Source: Apiospora phragmitis
Lineage: Eukaryota; Ascomycota; Sordariomycetes; Amphisphaeriales; Apiosporaceae
DNA length: 64,000 nt
Direction of reading: 5' to 3'
Assembly: GCA_038363925.1 (NCBI GenBank)
Contig: JAQQWL010000004.1
Coordinates: 2,108,001-2,172,000, forward strand
Of the stretch, positions 8,548 to 19,769 are shown one piece after another. The position numbers were made by a program, and so were the translations under genes. Under the pieces are notes generated by a model, which saw only the letters and a program-made list of their open reading frames with translations, did not search any database and was not told the DNA's origin. Each line of letters starts with the position of its first letter. Position 1 is the stretch's first letter.

Positions 8548-11519
8548 TTATGATTGGCGAAAAAGCCAGTCGCTATTCGCATCGACCGTGAAATTGGTGA
8601 TATTAAACTCGTTCGCCACACCACCACCACCACCACCTGTCCCTCCCCCTCCATTACTAGGGTTGGTTCCATTCAGCCCGCCATGACCAGGCGGTATCTC
8701 CGCCTTCATCTCTGTCCCGCCGTTTACGCCTCCTCCTCCATTCTGGTGGCCCCCATTCGCCGGCGTCGCCTCGCTGCTGAACGGCAGGCGCGGCACGTTG
8801 AAGAAGTCAAAGACGTCGAGGTACTCGAGCTCGTTGGGCGCCGGCGTGCGGGCCGGCGTCACGCTGGGCAGCCGACTGGGCGCGCCGCAACCGCCACCAC
8901 CGCCGCCGCCGGCGAGATGGCGCGGCTGGCGGCTGATGAGGATGTCGAGGTCGAAGGCGGTGCGGCGCATGTCGGCGAGGATCTTGACCGAGGACGGCGT
9001 GATGCGCTCGCCCGTCGCGCCCAGCGCGCGCTCGCTGTCGGCGTGCTCGTCCAGCACGCGCTGCAGCAGCTCGCAGTAGCGGCCCGCGACGGGCCAGTAG
9101 CGGCCCATGTCCCGGAGCGTGTCGACCAGGAAGGCGATCTGGGGCGACAGCTTGTGCTCGACCGTGGAGCCGTGCACGAGGAGCAGGCGGGCCGCGACCC
9201 AGAGGGTGAAGGCAAAGGGCGGACCCAGCTTGTTGAGCAGGCCGTTCTGGACGACGAATTCGCCGAGCGCGGCGATGTTCTCGACGGCGCCGTGGCAGTG
9301 CTGGCTGGCGATCAGGGATGGGGTGAAGATAGGAGACCGCGTGGTTGGGTACGCCGCTGAGGAGTGTAGTCGGATGACGGCGGTGTGATAGGTTGCGTGA
9401 AGCATGACCCAGGCACAGTTCAACGTTTTACTGCAGCCCGGCTGGTACAGTTTAGCCATGTTGCCAAAGTCGCCGGGAAGACCGAACTTCCAAGAGGTGA
9501 GCAAGTTGTCGAGCTGCTTGTATCGCATCTGCCACTGCTCTACATCACTCAATGCGCTGATGTCGACGGGTTGCTTGAGAAACTTGTGGATCTTGGATAA
9601 AATCCCAAGTATCTCAATATAGTACGAGAAAGCCCCCAGGTTCTCCGGCTGATTTGTATCGTGATCTGGCAGGTCGGATGGGTAGTCCTGCGTCTGGAAC
9701 CATCGCGTGTCCACTTTCTGGTTCTTCATCCACAGATCGTCGCGACAAGGAGGGTCCTATCAATTTCCTTGTCATCCAAAGCGAACTCGAAGGCCGTGGC
9801 GATAGTCGCATAGCGATCCAGCAAGTAGATCATCCAGAACAGTCTCCGCCGTGACTCGTCCTCCACAAAGTCCCGGGGCTCAGGTAGTAACATGGCTCGA
9901 AGGGTGTAAATGGAAGAAAAGCTCGGAGAAACCGAGAACGAGTTGCTCTCCACGGCTAGTCCTAGCTGCACGACGGACCGGGTGATTAAAGCCATGACGT
10001 TCCATCCAGGAGGTCCATTACCACTGCCGCACAAGTCGAGAGCAAGGATCACTAAAGCTTGGAGAACTTTAACAGAAGAGTGTTCCAGGCCGTAGAGAAG
10101 GACTCTGTTCTTGGACACATTGTGATAGTGCTGTCTCCTCTCGTCGGTCAGGCGAGCGTCTGTGGAATACCGTAAAGTTGTCGCAACAATAGCATGGAGC
10201 AAGATCCTATCCGTCTCGTCTAGTGCCGATGGCCCGAATAAAGCATCAAGCGTTGTTTTGCGGTGCAGTATTGGACACCAGGTGTTAATGTGCTTGAAAT
10301 ATAAGTCTGCGAGGGCATACAATAAGTCATAAGGGGGTAAGTCCTGATCTGACGAGAGATGGGTTTGACTCTGTGCGACGCTCAGCCCGGGTGACTGGAG
10401 AGAGTGGCTACTGCTGTAGTAGTCCTGTGTTGATGAGCTAACAGGCATACTAGGAACTTGATTAGTGGGTGATATGCCGGATAGGTGCAGCGGAGGCTGG
10501 AAGCCGTCGTGCACTGAATGCATCGACGGTGTTTGCGGTGGCATCCCGAAGTCGACACCCTGTGTGACGGCGGGGTATGTCGAGGGTTTCTGGAGGAACA
10601 AGGCCGTTTCAGCCTGGGGTGTACGTAGGGGCTCATGCTGCCGGAACATGGGCGCTGTATCCCGGGGTGTGCCATGGTCACTGAGTACGCTCGCGTTACT
10701 GTTCCGAACACTGGGAGCGCTCGGTGGCGCAGGATGATGCGGATTGTGGATATACGAGTTCTGCAAGATCTCCGAATGGGACCGTAATATCTCCTCCAGC
10801 TTGTCGAGACGTTGCTCTAACTCCCTGCCGTAACCCGCTCTTAAGCCGGGTTTCTTCCTTTCTCGGTACTCGCAGTAGACCGAGTTGCGCTTGCACCAGC
10901 CGCAAGACGGCTGGCCACGGTCACATTTCACCTATCGTGTTATTTAGTAACTGCACTCAAGGAACAGGAAGATCGCAAAACGCCTTACCTTTCTTTGCTT
11001 GCATAGCTCACACCTTGGCAATGAGTCCATGTTAGCACAAATACCCTCATAGTCTTGAATGCATGGCCCGCCACCCAATCTATTGGCACTATTCTCGTGA
11101 GAGGTAGTCGAGTGGACATATAGACTATATTTAGTCCAGTGTGCAATCCTGACCTAACGAGGCAGTAAACCTGTTGAGCTTGGGAAAATCTGGCTTATGG
11201 GATAGAATGGAACTATCATGACTGTCGATGCACTGGAAACTATCCGGTCCGAGCCAGCCAGGAGGCCACCCGGCCCCCTTTAGACATAAAGAAAATGAAA
11301 GTTAACGTACGAGACAGAGAGCGGCCTCTTGCGTTTACCGGCTCTTGCAGACTCGGCCTCATATTGGTCATCATCGGGGTCTATATCGTCCCCGCTGTGA
11401 AGGCCGTTCCCATCGTCGCTGTCCGGCTCTGCTTTATCGCGGTGGTGCAGTGGCGGCGAGACAAGATGGTGTGACTGGGTTCCGTGGTCGGCCGGCATGG
11501 CTTTTGAATGTCTAGGCAT
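8548..11519 (-). CDS. Zn2Cys6 fungal transcription factor, one frameshift
   Basis: This is a nuclear zinc-cluster regulator. Exons are 11311-11519, a 25-nt microexon 10989-11013, and 8548-10931. Splicing assembles C-x2-C-x6-C-x6-C-x2-C-x6-C, which begins CELCKQRKVKCDRG. It follows a basic KRKRPLSVS and precedes a coiled-coil dimerisation helix (LEQRLDKLEEIL). The middle holds a Fungal_trans homology region (around LYALADLYFKHINTWCPILH). Within it the frame is lost near 9749-9757: one missing base would restore IDRTLPCRDDLWMKNQ, and the second half then continues to 8548. The corrected length is 872 residues. The C-terminal 100 residues are rich in Gly and Asn. It lies convergent with the hydrolase and about 1.9 kb from the rhamnose genes. 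Regulation of those genes is only a guess from proximity. Confidence 0.85.
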
Positions 11520-13410
11520 GCGCTCTAGTCGGAGAAGTAGTATACAGGGTACATACACCCCCTGGAGTGTGACTTAGTTTGATGGCCGGACTCAAAGATA
11601 GGGTCTCTTCTCGGTGTAATGAAGCAGCGGCATGTTCCCAGCCCGACTTCGAGTCTCATTCAGAACACCGAGGGCCACGAAAGCGACGGTATGGGCCGAT
11701 GGTTTGCGATAGCTCGGGGTAATGTTGAGCAGAAGTAATGAGTAGATGGAGCGGTTCTGGGCCCCGGGGAATTTTATTGTGGGCAAATTGGGGGAAAGGA
11801 AGGGGGAGGGAAGACTGGCAGACAGCGGCAGACAGCGGCACACGCACAGCACAGCGGGTAGCGGCTTTGGTGCCCGTCTCGGGGTCTGGGTCTGGGGGAG
11901 GAAGAGGTTCGTGTTAGTTAGCACGGGTGTCACCCCCCAAGAACGAGCAGCTCGTGAACCTCATAGGCTCTGAATCCATCGGCAGTTCTCAGGTTCCGCC
12001 GTGCATACATGAGGTGTGTGTTCATTCATCATTGCTTCTTACATCAGTACAGACAGTATGCATGTCAGACTTGCGAATTCCAATATGCAGAGGCAATTGA
12101 GTAATTGCATTGCACTTGGCATAAAAAGGTTGTACAACCCGGAACCCGCTAAATTCGCTTGGTGGGGAAGGGGAGAGAGGCATTTCTCCAGACTTCAGCT
12201 CGCAGAATCTCATCATTACAACATCGCACTCGGGCGATGACAGGGTTACAAACCTATGTTGATAGAGATGAATGAATTTGGGCAGTCATCAAGTTTCCCT
12301 GGTATATATGATGGGCTGAGATCTCACCTCACTCTCGGTGTGCCCTCCGTCAGAGACTGGAGAGAGCGAACATTTATTTGGAGTACCCCAGCCTTCCAGT
12401 AATAGCTCCCCACCTGTTTCGACATGAAAATGCGGGGTGAACAAAAGCAACATCCTTGTTCCCCGGGCATGTGTCACGAGCATCTCTACTTCTGCACCAT
12501 GCACAGGAAAACGCCATGGCGACGATCACATTGATGTATACTTACTTACTTAAGGATTGTAAGAGCTGAACAGTATAGTTAGAAGCTCACGGCACGCAAG
12601 TAGAAACATAGGGGTTAAAAGAGCAAATACATGTAGGTAGGCCACAAGAGACTAGAATCGTCCCTCAATCACACGGTGCCGCTCGCCATCAACAGCAGAT
12701 AGCCTACCTACTGAGGCCAATACCGCAGTGTCACATCCCAGAGCCGATTGTCCAATCAACGACGGGTATTCATATTTGAACTTCATAGATCCAGAAGTCA
12801 TCTGCAACCACCATTTCAACTGCAGCCATTTGAGTAACTCTGCCTCATGAGTTGTCCACGGCACTCATTCAGCAGCAGCACATCTTACTGCCTGGTTCAT
12901 TACTATTCGGTGGACGTCTCATAACCCGGATTCTGTTCTCACAGGCGTTGACTCCCGAGGTCCAGTAAAACCAGACAGACGTACATCAGTGGGACACTCG
13001 AATAACTGCTACCCTTATCGTAATTGGACATTGAATAGACTTATTACCTAGACGCAACCGATCATTTTGCCCTTCCGAGGTGGAGACGCCACTGGTCCGG
13101 CCGTTCAGTAGCAGTTGCCAGTAGTGAAAGTTGCTCGGGTCATCTCGAACCGATCACGAGCCGCACGTCACCTCGGCCTTGCCCAAGAACGTGCGTTCGG
13201 CCGCATGGGACTTGGATGACTAGAAACGAGTCCTATCGTGTTTATGTGACTTTGAATGAATTGTATTTAGCAATCGACCTAATCTGGCCACGACGATCTC
13301 ACATATATTTGCACCTACATCCACTTATTTGCTCTCGTCAAGATTATTCCATATTACTCGTCAGCTGGGTAGGTATCTCACTTCATCATTCCCTATAGCA
13401 CTCATCCATC
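11520..13410. other. 1.9-kb divergent intergenic region
   Basis: This region lies between the divergently transcribed zinc-cluster regulator and the rhamnonate dehydratase, so it should contain both promoters. A short GACAGCGGCA tandem duplication sits near 11818-11840. No further gene or RNA was supported. Confidence 0.4.
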
Positions 13411-14874
13411 ATGTCGTCCTCCTCGGTGAGGCCATTTCCCACAATCAAGGCCATTCGGACCTTCATCATCGGTGGTGTTGGCTCAGGTACGTTCTGCGAA
13501 TCATGTGTCTTCTTACCACCAAGGCTGACCTTCACATAGGAGGTGATTATCATAATGTCAAAGGAGGCCATTGGTGAGTATACTGCTAGGTGAACCAATG
13601 CTGCTGGCCTCTTTCTCACGGCTCTCCCAATAGGTTGATTGACACCGATATCTCTACTCCATGCTCAATCTGGGATCAGTACAAGAAGTCTCGCACTAGC
13701 TGGGGCATCAATGTCTTGGGCTCGTTCTGAGTAGAGATAGAAGCCACAGATGGCACTGTAGGATTTGCCACAGGATTTGGAGGTAAGGGCTGCTCTCTCC
13801 TGTACTCAGTTTGGTATCGTGAATATTCACCAGGTCACACTTGCAGGTCCGCCGGGATGTTGGCTGGTCCACCAGCATTTCGAACGGTTCCTCATTGGCG
13901 CCGATCCCCGCAACACGAATCTCCTGTTTGAGCAGATGTACCGAGCCTCGATGTTCTATGGCCGCAAGGGACTTCCCGTGGCTGTCATATCCGTCATCGA
14001 CCTGGCCATCTGGGACTTGCTCGGCAAGCTGCGCAATGAGCCCGTCTACCGGCTCATTGGCGGTGCTGCACGCGAGAAGATAGATTTCTACTGCACAGGC
14101 CCCGAGCCGACCGCCGCCAAGGATATGGGCTTCTGGGGCGCCAAGGTGCCGCTCCCCTACTGCCCGGCGGACGGGCATGAGGGTCTGAGGAAGAATATCG
14201 CCTTCCTCCGCAAGCATCGCGAGAGCGTGGGGCCCGACTTCCCCATCATGGTCGATTGCTACATGAGCCTGAACGTGTCGTACACCATCGAGATCGTGGA
14301 GGCGTGCAAGGACCTCAACATCAACTGGTGGGAGGAGTGCCTGACGCCTGACGACACCGACGGCTTCGAGCTGATCAAGCGGGCACACCCCACCGTGAAG
14401 TTCACGACGGGTGAACATGAGTACTCGAGATACGGCTTCCGCAAACTGATCGAGAACCGCAACCTCGACATTATCCAGCCAGATGTCATGTGGCTGGGCG
14501 GCATGACGGAGCTGCTCAAGGTGGCCGCGCACGCAGCAGCGTACGACATCCCTGTGGTGCCTCACGCAAGTGGCCCATATAGCTACCACTTCGTCATATC
14601 GCAGCCCAACACGCCATTCCAAGAGTACCTAGCCAACTCCCCCGACGGCAAAAGTGTCCTCCCGGTCTTTGGAGACCTCTTCATCGACGAGCCTATCCCA
14701 ACTCAGGGCTTTTTGACGTCGGCGGACCTGGACAAGCCCGGGTTCGGCTTGACGATCAATCCGGCCGCGAGATCTAAGCTGATATCGTCTGCTTACCTGC
14801 TCAACCCACCACCGATGAAAGCGTTGCAACCTGCCGAAACTGAGACCGAAGCTGCGCCGTCTGAATCTACATAG
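13411..14874 (+). CDS. L-rhamnonate dehydratase, interrupted by an in-frame TGA
   Basis: A member of the enolase/mandelate-racemase superfamily that dehydrates L-rhamnonate to 2-keto-3-deoxy-L-rhamnonate. Exons 13411-13486, 13540-13573, 13634-13782 and 13847-14874 join in frame through four good splice pairs to give 428 codons plus stop. Metal ligands are visible as D223 (MVDCY), E249 (WWEEC) and E276 (TTGEHE), with the catalytic His at 326 (VPHASG). Their spacing fits the RhamD group. Codon 69 (13728-13730) is TGA in the segment VLGSF-stop-VEIEATDG, where homologues have an aliphatic residue. No intron removes it. The rest is fully conserved, so the allele is either newly null or the base is wrong. 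The downstream gene encodes the first enzyme of the same pathway. Confidence 0.85.
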
Positions 14875-15866
14875 CTTGAGGGTCCGACGGCGGGCTTAGA
14901 GTCAAGTTCTGAGGATGGTGCTCTTCATCTTCAAAGAAACTGGAGCTCGGAGGAAGAAGATGACTGGGTGGCTCGCGTTTGGACTTTGAGCGACATCATT
15001 AGCTAGCTGCCGTACATGAAAACCAGATTGACTGTATTTCCGGTGGATCAACGTAGCTATAAATTACTTATTAAGAATCGAAATAATGCTGCATTCAATA
15101 TCGTTCAAGTTCCGATTAGTGTTCTGAGTGGCTGCTTGCTATATGATCGTTCAATTGCGTCCAGTTATTGCACCTCGTCCTTGTGCTATAAGTCGGGTTT
15201 GCTATCTAAGGTGAGTTTTGTTTACTTTCAATCCCGAATCTGCCCCCACCGACTTCGTCATAGCACCCAGCTCTTCCAAGACCCCTCCATTCGGCAACCA
15301 CTAACCCGAAACGCGGGGCAGTCGAGGCTTCCAAAGGGCAATGTCGACTCGCGAGAACTTGCTCGTCCTCTGAACGAGGCCGACGCTAAGAGAATTTGTA
15401 ATATTGAATTGATTTTGGTGCATATTTTGGTTCATGCGGGCCATTTGACTAGGGGTTGGAGTACTATCGCCATCAGCAAATAACGGTTCTGAGAGACATT
15501 TGCAGAGCCGTTGTTGAGCGTCTGAAGGTGCGTCACTGCCATTATCGTGAACCCCCGGCCGCTTTGGTGGTCGGCGCCTCCCCGGAACTAGCAAGCCGTG
15601 CCTACCTCAACTTACATAGAGAAGAATCAACCTTTACACAATCTTCCAGCGTCACTCTCACTTTCTTCCTTCTCTTCCAACGTTGGATCGATAGCTTTCA
15701 CCCGATAGTCTTGTAGTTCGTGATCTCTGTTCTGCTCCTTCATCTCACTTCTCAAGCATCGTCAGGATTCATTTCAACTCAAGTCCTTCATCCAGCCAAG
15801 GGAAAGGTAGACCGAGCAAGGACGATAAAAACTAACAAGAAAAGAAAGACCAAGACGGAAACGACA
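14875..15866. promoter_or_regulatory. intergenic/promoter region of the rhamnose dehydrogenase
   Basis: About 1 kb between two same-strand rhamnose genes. The last 250 bp are strongly pyrimidine-rich (for example around 15650-15690), as in many fungal promoters and 5' leaders. No gene was seen. Confidence 0.35.
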
Positions 15867-16706
15867 ATGCCCCCCACAAACCTCCTCGCCGGCAAGACCG
15901 CCATCATCACGGGCGGTACTACGGGTATCGGCCGCGCCATCGCGCTGGAGTACCTGCGCCAGGGCTGCAACGTCGTCGTCAACCACCTGGACCTGCCGCG
16001 GGACTCGACGCACCTGGATTCGCTATTATCGGAGGCTGCCTCGCTTAAAGCCGCCGCCACTATCGCCCCGGGCGGCGCGACGATAGGCGAGCTGGACCAC
16101 CTCCCCGGCGACGTCACGGACCCGGAGACGGGCCGCCAGCTGGTCGCTCACGCCGTGAGCAAGTTCGGCGGCCGCCTCGACATCTGCGTCTCCAACGCGG
16201 GCATCTGCACCTTCGCCGAGTTCCTCGACCTGACGCCGGACCTGTTCACGCGCACGGTGCGGACCAACCTGGACGGGGCCTTCTACGTCGTGCAGGCGGC
16301 GGCGCGGCAGATGGCGGCGCAGCACGACCAAGACCCCGCCTCCAGGGGCAGCATCATCGGCGTCTCGAGCATCTCGGCCCTCGTGGGCGGCGGCCAGCAG
16401 ACGCACTACACGCCGACCAAGGCGGGCGTGCTGTCGCTCATGCAGAGCTGCGCCGTGGCGCTGGGCAAGCACGGCATCCGCTGCAACGCGCTGCTGCCGG
16501 GCACCATCCGGACCCAGCTCAACGACGCCGACCTCGCCGACGACGCCAAGCGCAAGTACATGGAGGGCCGCATCCCCCTCGGCCGCACCGGCGCGCCCGC
16601 GGACATGGCGGGGCCCTCGGTCTTCTTGGCCTGCGAGGAGATGAGCGGGTATGTGACGGGGTCGCAGCTGTTGGTGGATGGGGGCTTGTTTGTCAATCTG
16701 CAGTGA
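15867..16706 (+). CDS. LRA1: L-rhamnose 1-dehydrogenase-like SDR
   Basis: A 279-residue classical short-chain dehydrogenase, intact and unspliced. It has the cofactor motif TGGTTGIG near residue 17, SNAG in place of NNAG, catalytic Ser in VSSISALVGG, Tyr and Lys in HYTPTKAG, and the C-terminal VTGSQLLVDGG. The overall sequence resembles fungal L-rhamnose 1-dehydrogenase, which oxidises L-rhamnose to the 1,4-lactone. The placement next to L-rhamnonate dehydratase supports that over a generic 3-oxoacyl-ACP-reductase-type SDR. The gene symbol follows the yeast pathway name. Orthology was not tested here. A CT-rich leader precedes the ATG. Confidence 0.8.
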   Translation: MPPTNLLAGKTAIITGGTTGIGRAIALEYLRQGCNVVVNHLDLPRDSTHLDSLLSEAASLKAAATIAPGGATIGELDHLPGDVTDPETGRQLVAHAVSKFGGRLDICVSNAGICTFAEFLDLTPDLFTRTVRTNLDGAFYVVQAAARQMAAQHDQDPASRGSIIGVSSISALVGGGQQTHYTPTKAGVLSLMQSCAVALGKHGIRCNALLPGTIRTQLNDADLADDAKRKYMEGRIPLGRTGAPADMAGPSVFLACEEMSGYVTGSQLLVDGGLFVNLQ

Positions 16707-18318
16707 CGAAAGGAAAAAAAACGAGCGAGCAATTCACCTGTAAGGACTTGGGTCACTTCTTCACTTCCATTTCTGATAGCGGAATAGTAAGCAGCACGGT
16801 GGAACCCCCTTCACTCTGATCACGATCACAATCACAATCATAATCATGTACATGAGTGTACATCCCTATGCTATGGACATACATACACAATGAGTCCGTC
16901 CCCCTCTTGAGCCGGCCGGGCGGCTGACGGGTGAGTGGTTGGCTTATATCCTCGACTCGACGCCGGTTCGTCTTGGCACAATAGAGTGGTCCCGAGGGGT
17001 GGAAACCAACCCCATAGATCAGCACAGATATTGCGGAGGTGGAGGCGGAGAGATCTACAAAGCTGCTTTGCTCTGGACTTTCATGGCTTCTGGCCTCTTA
17101 GGAGGGGTAGGTTATTGGTTCCGGTTTATCTATCTTGGTACCGTTTGGTTAGGTGGTAGTGGAGTCCGTTTCGCGGGGAATGGCGTGAGGTTCATTCGCC
17201 AGGAGAAGACGGACAATGTTGATGGTTAACGAAGGAATGCGGAGTTTCCCATAGTACAGACGGGCATCCTTACCATGGACGCGGTAAACGCGGAGGAGGA
17301 GCACTGTATGTTTGTTTGTGCATAGCCCCCCCCCCCCATGTGTAGTGGGTATGGGGTTACGGGGTAGGGACGGGGTTGTTGACTCATGTAGTAAATAGAA
17401 CAGCTTGCGGAGGTTGCCTGCCTATCACATATTGCGGAAGGGATAGTAGCAGTTTCGGTTTACCTAGTAGACGGAAAATCCGCTACTCATGCAGGCGCTA
17501 CAATAAAAAGCAAGTTTCTCCGGGGTCGCGGAATTTGTGGCTCCCCTACCACCATACTCAATGCCAAACCGTCGTTTACATTACCGTACCGAGCACAGCC
17601 GGCAAAGTCGGCGCGCACGCGGCATTTGTAGCTAGGTGCCTAGATGGGGAAGTAAGCAGACTTGGAATATTGACTCGAGGTACCTCGCTTGTTGGCGTGG
17701 AGGCCTCATTGACCAAAATTCTGCCCGGGAAGATGCGGTGCTTGAGTAGGAGGCTTCTGTCGTAGCTTTGTCAAACAAACTAAGATATTGCTGCACAGCC
17801 CATTCATTACCGAGGAGACGGGCGAGCGATCAACAGAACACAACACATCAAAATTGATGGCACAGGTAAGTTTTAGTTATTCAACTTTTTTTCTTTTTTC
17901 TTTGTTCTTTTTGCTATCTAGCTATTTCTCATCAAGTTCCCATGTCCCATTTCCTTCTCTTCTCGTAAGGAATAACATGATTGTAGGACGGTTTCATTCT
18001 CGCACCTTGATAGGTAAAGAGATGGAAAGAAATAGAACGCCGCCCAATGATTGTGAAATGACTTGCAGTAGCTCCCAGATGGACTCAGGTTGGTCCTGGA
18101 GCTAATGGCGGGAATCCGTAGCGATAAGTTGCCCAACTTGCGCCAGCAATGAAGGTCAAAACTCGTTCTCCTGTTCTAGCCGCAGACGGTCTATGAAACA
18201 TGGTTGTGAAGCAAAATATGATGGTGTTTAATAAAAGTAAGTGTAAGGAGAACAAAAAGGTTGGTATCATAATAAGCAATAAATCGTAACTTCGTATTCG
18301 CCGCGTAGGAGGAATTTC
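16707..18318. other. 1.6-kb intergenic, nothing recognised
   Basis: Convergent gap between the dehydrogenase and the HAD gene. It holds a short (ATCACA)-type simple repeat near 16815-16850 and a C9 run near 17329-17337. No gene is supported. Confidence 0.4.
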
Positions 18319-19769
18319 TCATGCGACCCATGAAAGAGCGCGCTCCTCAGAAGGGCTCAAGACGGCGCACTCGGTGCTGTCCAAAAGCCAGTTGGGCAGA
18401 TCGGTCAATTGAGGCTTCTGCATGGTGGTGGCATACTGTTCGCTGTTTGACAGTTGCTTCCTTTCGCGGCGCTCCATCTCACGCTTGATACCGAAGTTGA
18501 CGGCATCAAGGACGTTGGGAACCGTAGTGCGGGGCTTGAAAGACGGCTCGGTACCATCCTGGTAGATACCGGTCTTGACGAGGATGCTGTACCAGTCGTT
18601 CTCAGCCTTAGTATTGTATTGGTTGGTGCCACGGATGTCACTCTCGGGGGTGTTGCCGACGAAGTAGACTGTCTCGGGGGGTGAGTCCAGGCCGTGTTCG
18701 TTCTTGCGCCACTTCTTCAGCAGACGGGTAGCGAACTCAAAGGTGCCAATCTGGGGCTTGCCGAAGGCCTGTGTATTAAGGGTCTTTCCCTTGGTGACTT
18801 CCTTGAAAGTGTACTCGACAATGCCACGGAGAGCACCCATGCCGAGGCGAGGGTCGTCATGGGCAGCCGACCAAAGAACATCGTTGTGAGAGAAGAAGAT
18901 GGGTGGACCCTCCTCGAAGGTTTCCGACATGGTGCCAAGGCGGCCGCCCTTGGACATGGCGACGTCAAGGATGATTTGGAGGTCGCCTGCCCAGTCACGA
19001 GAATCAGCGAAGACGAAGACAGCCTCGATGACAGTCTCGCTGAAGTCACGCTGACGAGAGTTGGCAAGCTCCTCGGGAGTAAGCTTGCGGAAGGGGGTAG
19101 TAGCACTGTTGTGCTTAATGATATCTCCAGGGGTAACAACGTCTGTGAAGCCGTAGGACTCGGCAACTTGTCGACACTTCTCTCCCTCACCACCGACAAC
19201 CAGTACGGTCTTGTACTTGGTTGACATCTCGGACATGGGTGTATGTCCGCAAATAAACTGGGCGGTCGAAATGTCGATCTCCATCTGGCGGGAAAGGTCG
19301 GCGCATCTTTCAGCTTCCGACTTGCCGCCACCGTTGGTCAAGAAGATGTAAGGACTATTCACAGTTGGTTAGTTTTGATAGGTTGAAGCCGGGCAACTAG
19401 AGAAACTCACATCTTCATTCCCCATTCGTTCTTGCCGTTCAACACCTTCATGGCTTCGACAGCCTCCGGGATGGCACGGCCACCTCGGATGAGGACGCCG
19501 TCAATGTCGAAGGCGAAGGCGAAGCTGTCGGCGACGAGATCACCATTCTCGTTTGGCGAGATGGGCTCGGAAGGGGGAGTAGATGGGGTAGCGCTGTGAG
19601 TCGGGCTCAGGGACGGAGCCGACTCAGAAGAGCTGGGCCTGTCTTGGGTTTCGGTATGTTCCCGAAGCATCTTCTTCGACAGGTCGCCTCGGGCATTTTC
19701 CAACTCGTCGGCAAAGCTTCCTCGGTGGAACGAGGGCTTGTAGTGTTGGTCTTCGGGTGCTAGAGTCAT
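18319..19769 (-). CDS. HAD-superfamily IIA protein, CECR5/HDHD5 type
   Basis: A 464-residue HAD-like hydrolase with exons 19411-19769 and 18319-19354. A 56-bp intron (GTGAGT...ACTAAC...AATAG) joins MKIPYIFLTNGG. Motif I is FDIDGVL near residue 89. Motif II lies in FLTNGGG, and the C-terminal acidic motif is in VYFVGNTPESDI. The first 80 residues are a low-complexity Ser/Pro-rich leader. Eukaryotic CECR5 proteins are reported to be mitochondrial, and their substrate is not firmly established. The gene is intact and has no obvious functional partner in the window. A TATATAA-like motif lies about 200 bp upstream. Confidence 0.88.

Noticed and set aside
8352..8553. Extension of the hydrolase to 8553
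   Set aside because: The extra 67 residues have no family-like features and would overlap the end of the convergent transcription factor. Adding one G at 8319-8322 gives a natural ending at 8351.
8554..9360. 268-codon open frame on the plus strand
   Set aside because: It is antisense to the GC-rich second half of the Zn2Cys6 factor, whose protein is clearly recognisable. The plus-strand product is a low-complexity Ala/Arg/Val sequence with no family features.
10989..11030. Start of the zinc-cluster protein at ATG 11030 as the main form
   Set aside because: It gives a workable N-terminus, but the upstream exon 11311-11519 joins in frame to make the common KRKRPLSVS-CELCKQRK sequence and is more likely to be the main start. 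The short form is kept only as a possibility.
13708..14622. 304-codon open frame on the minus strand
   Set aside because: Antisense shadow of rhamnonate dehydratase exon 4, which has intact catalytic residues.
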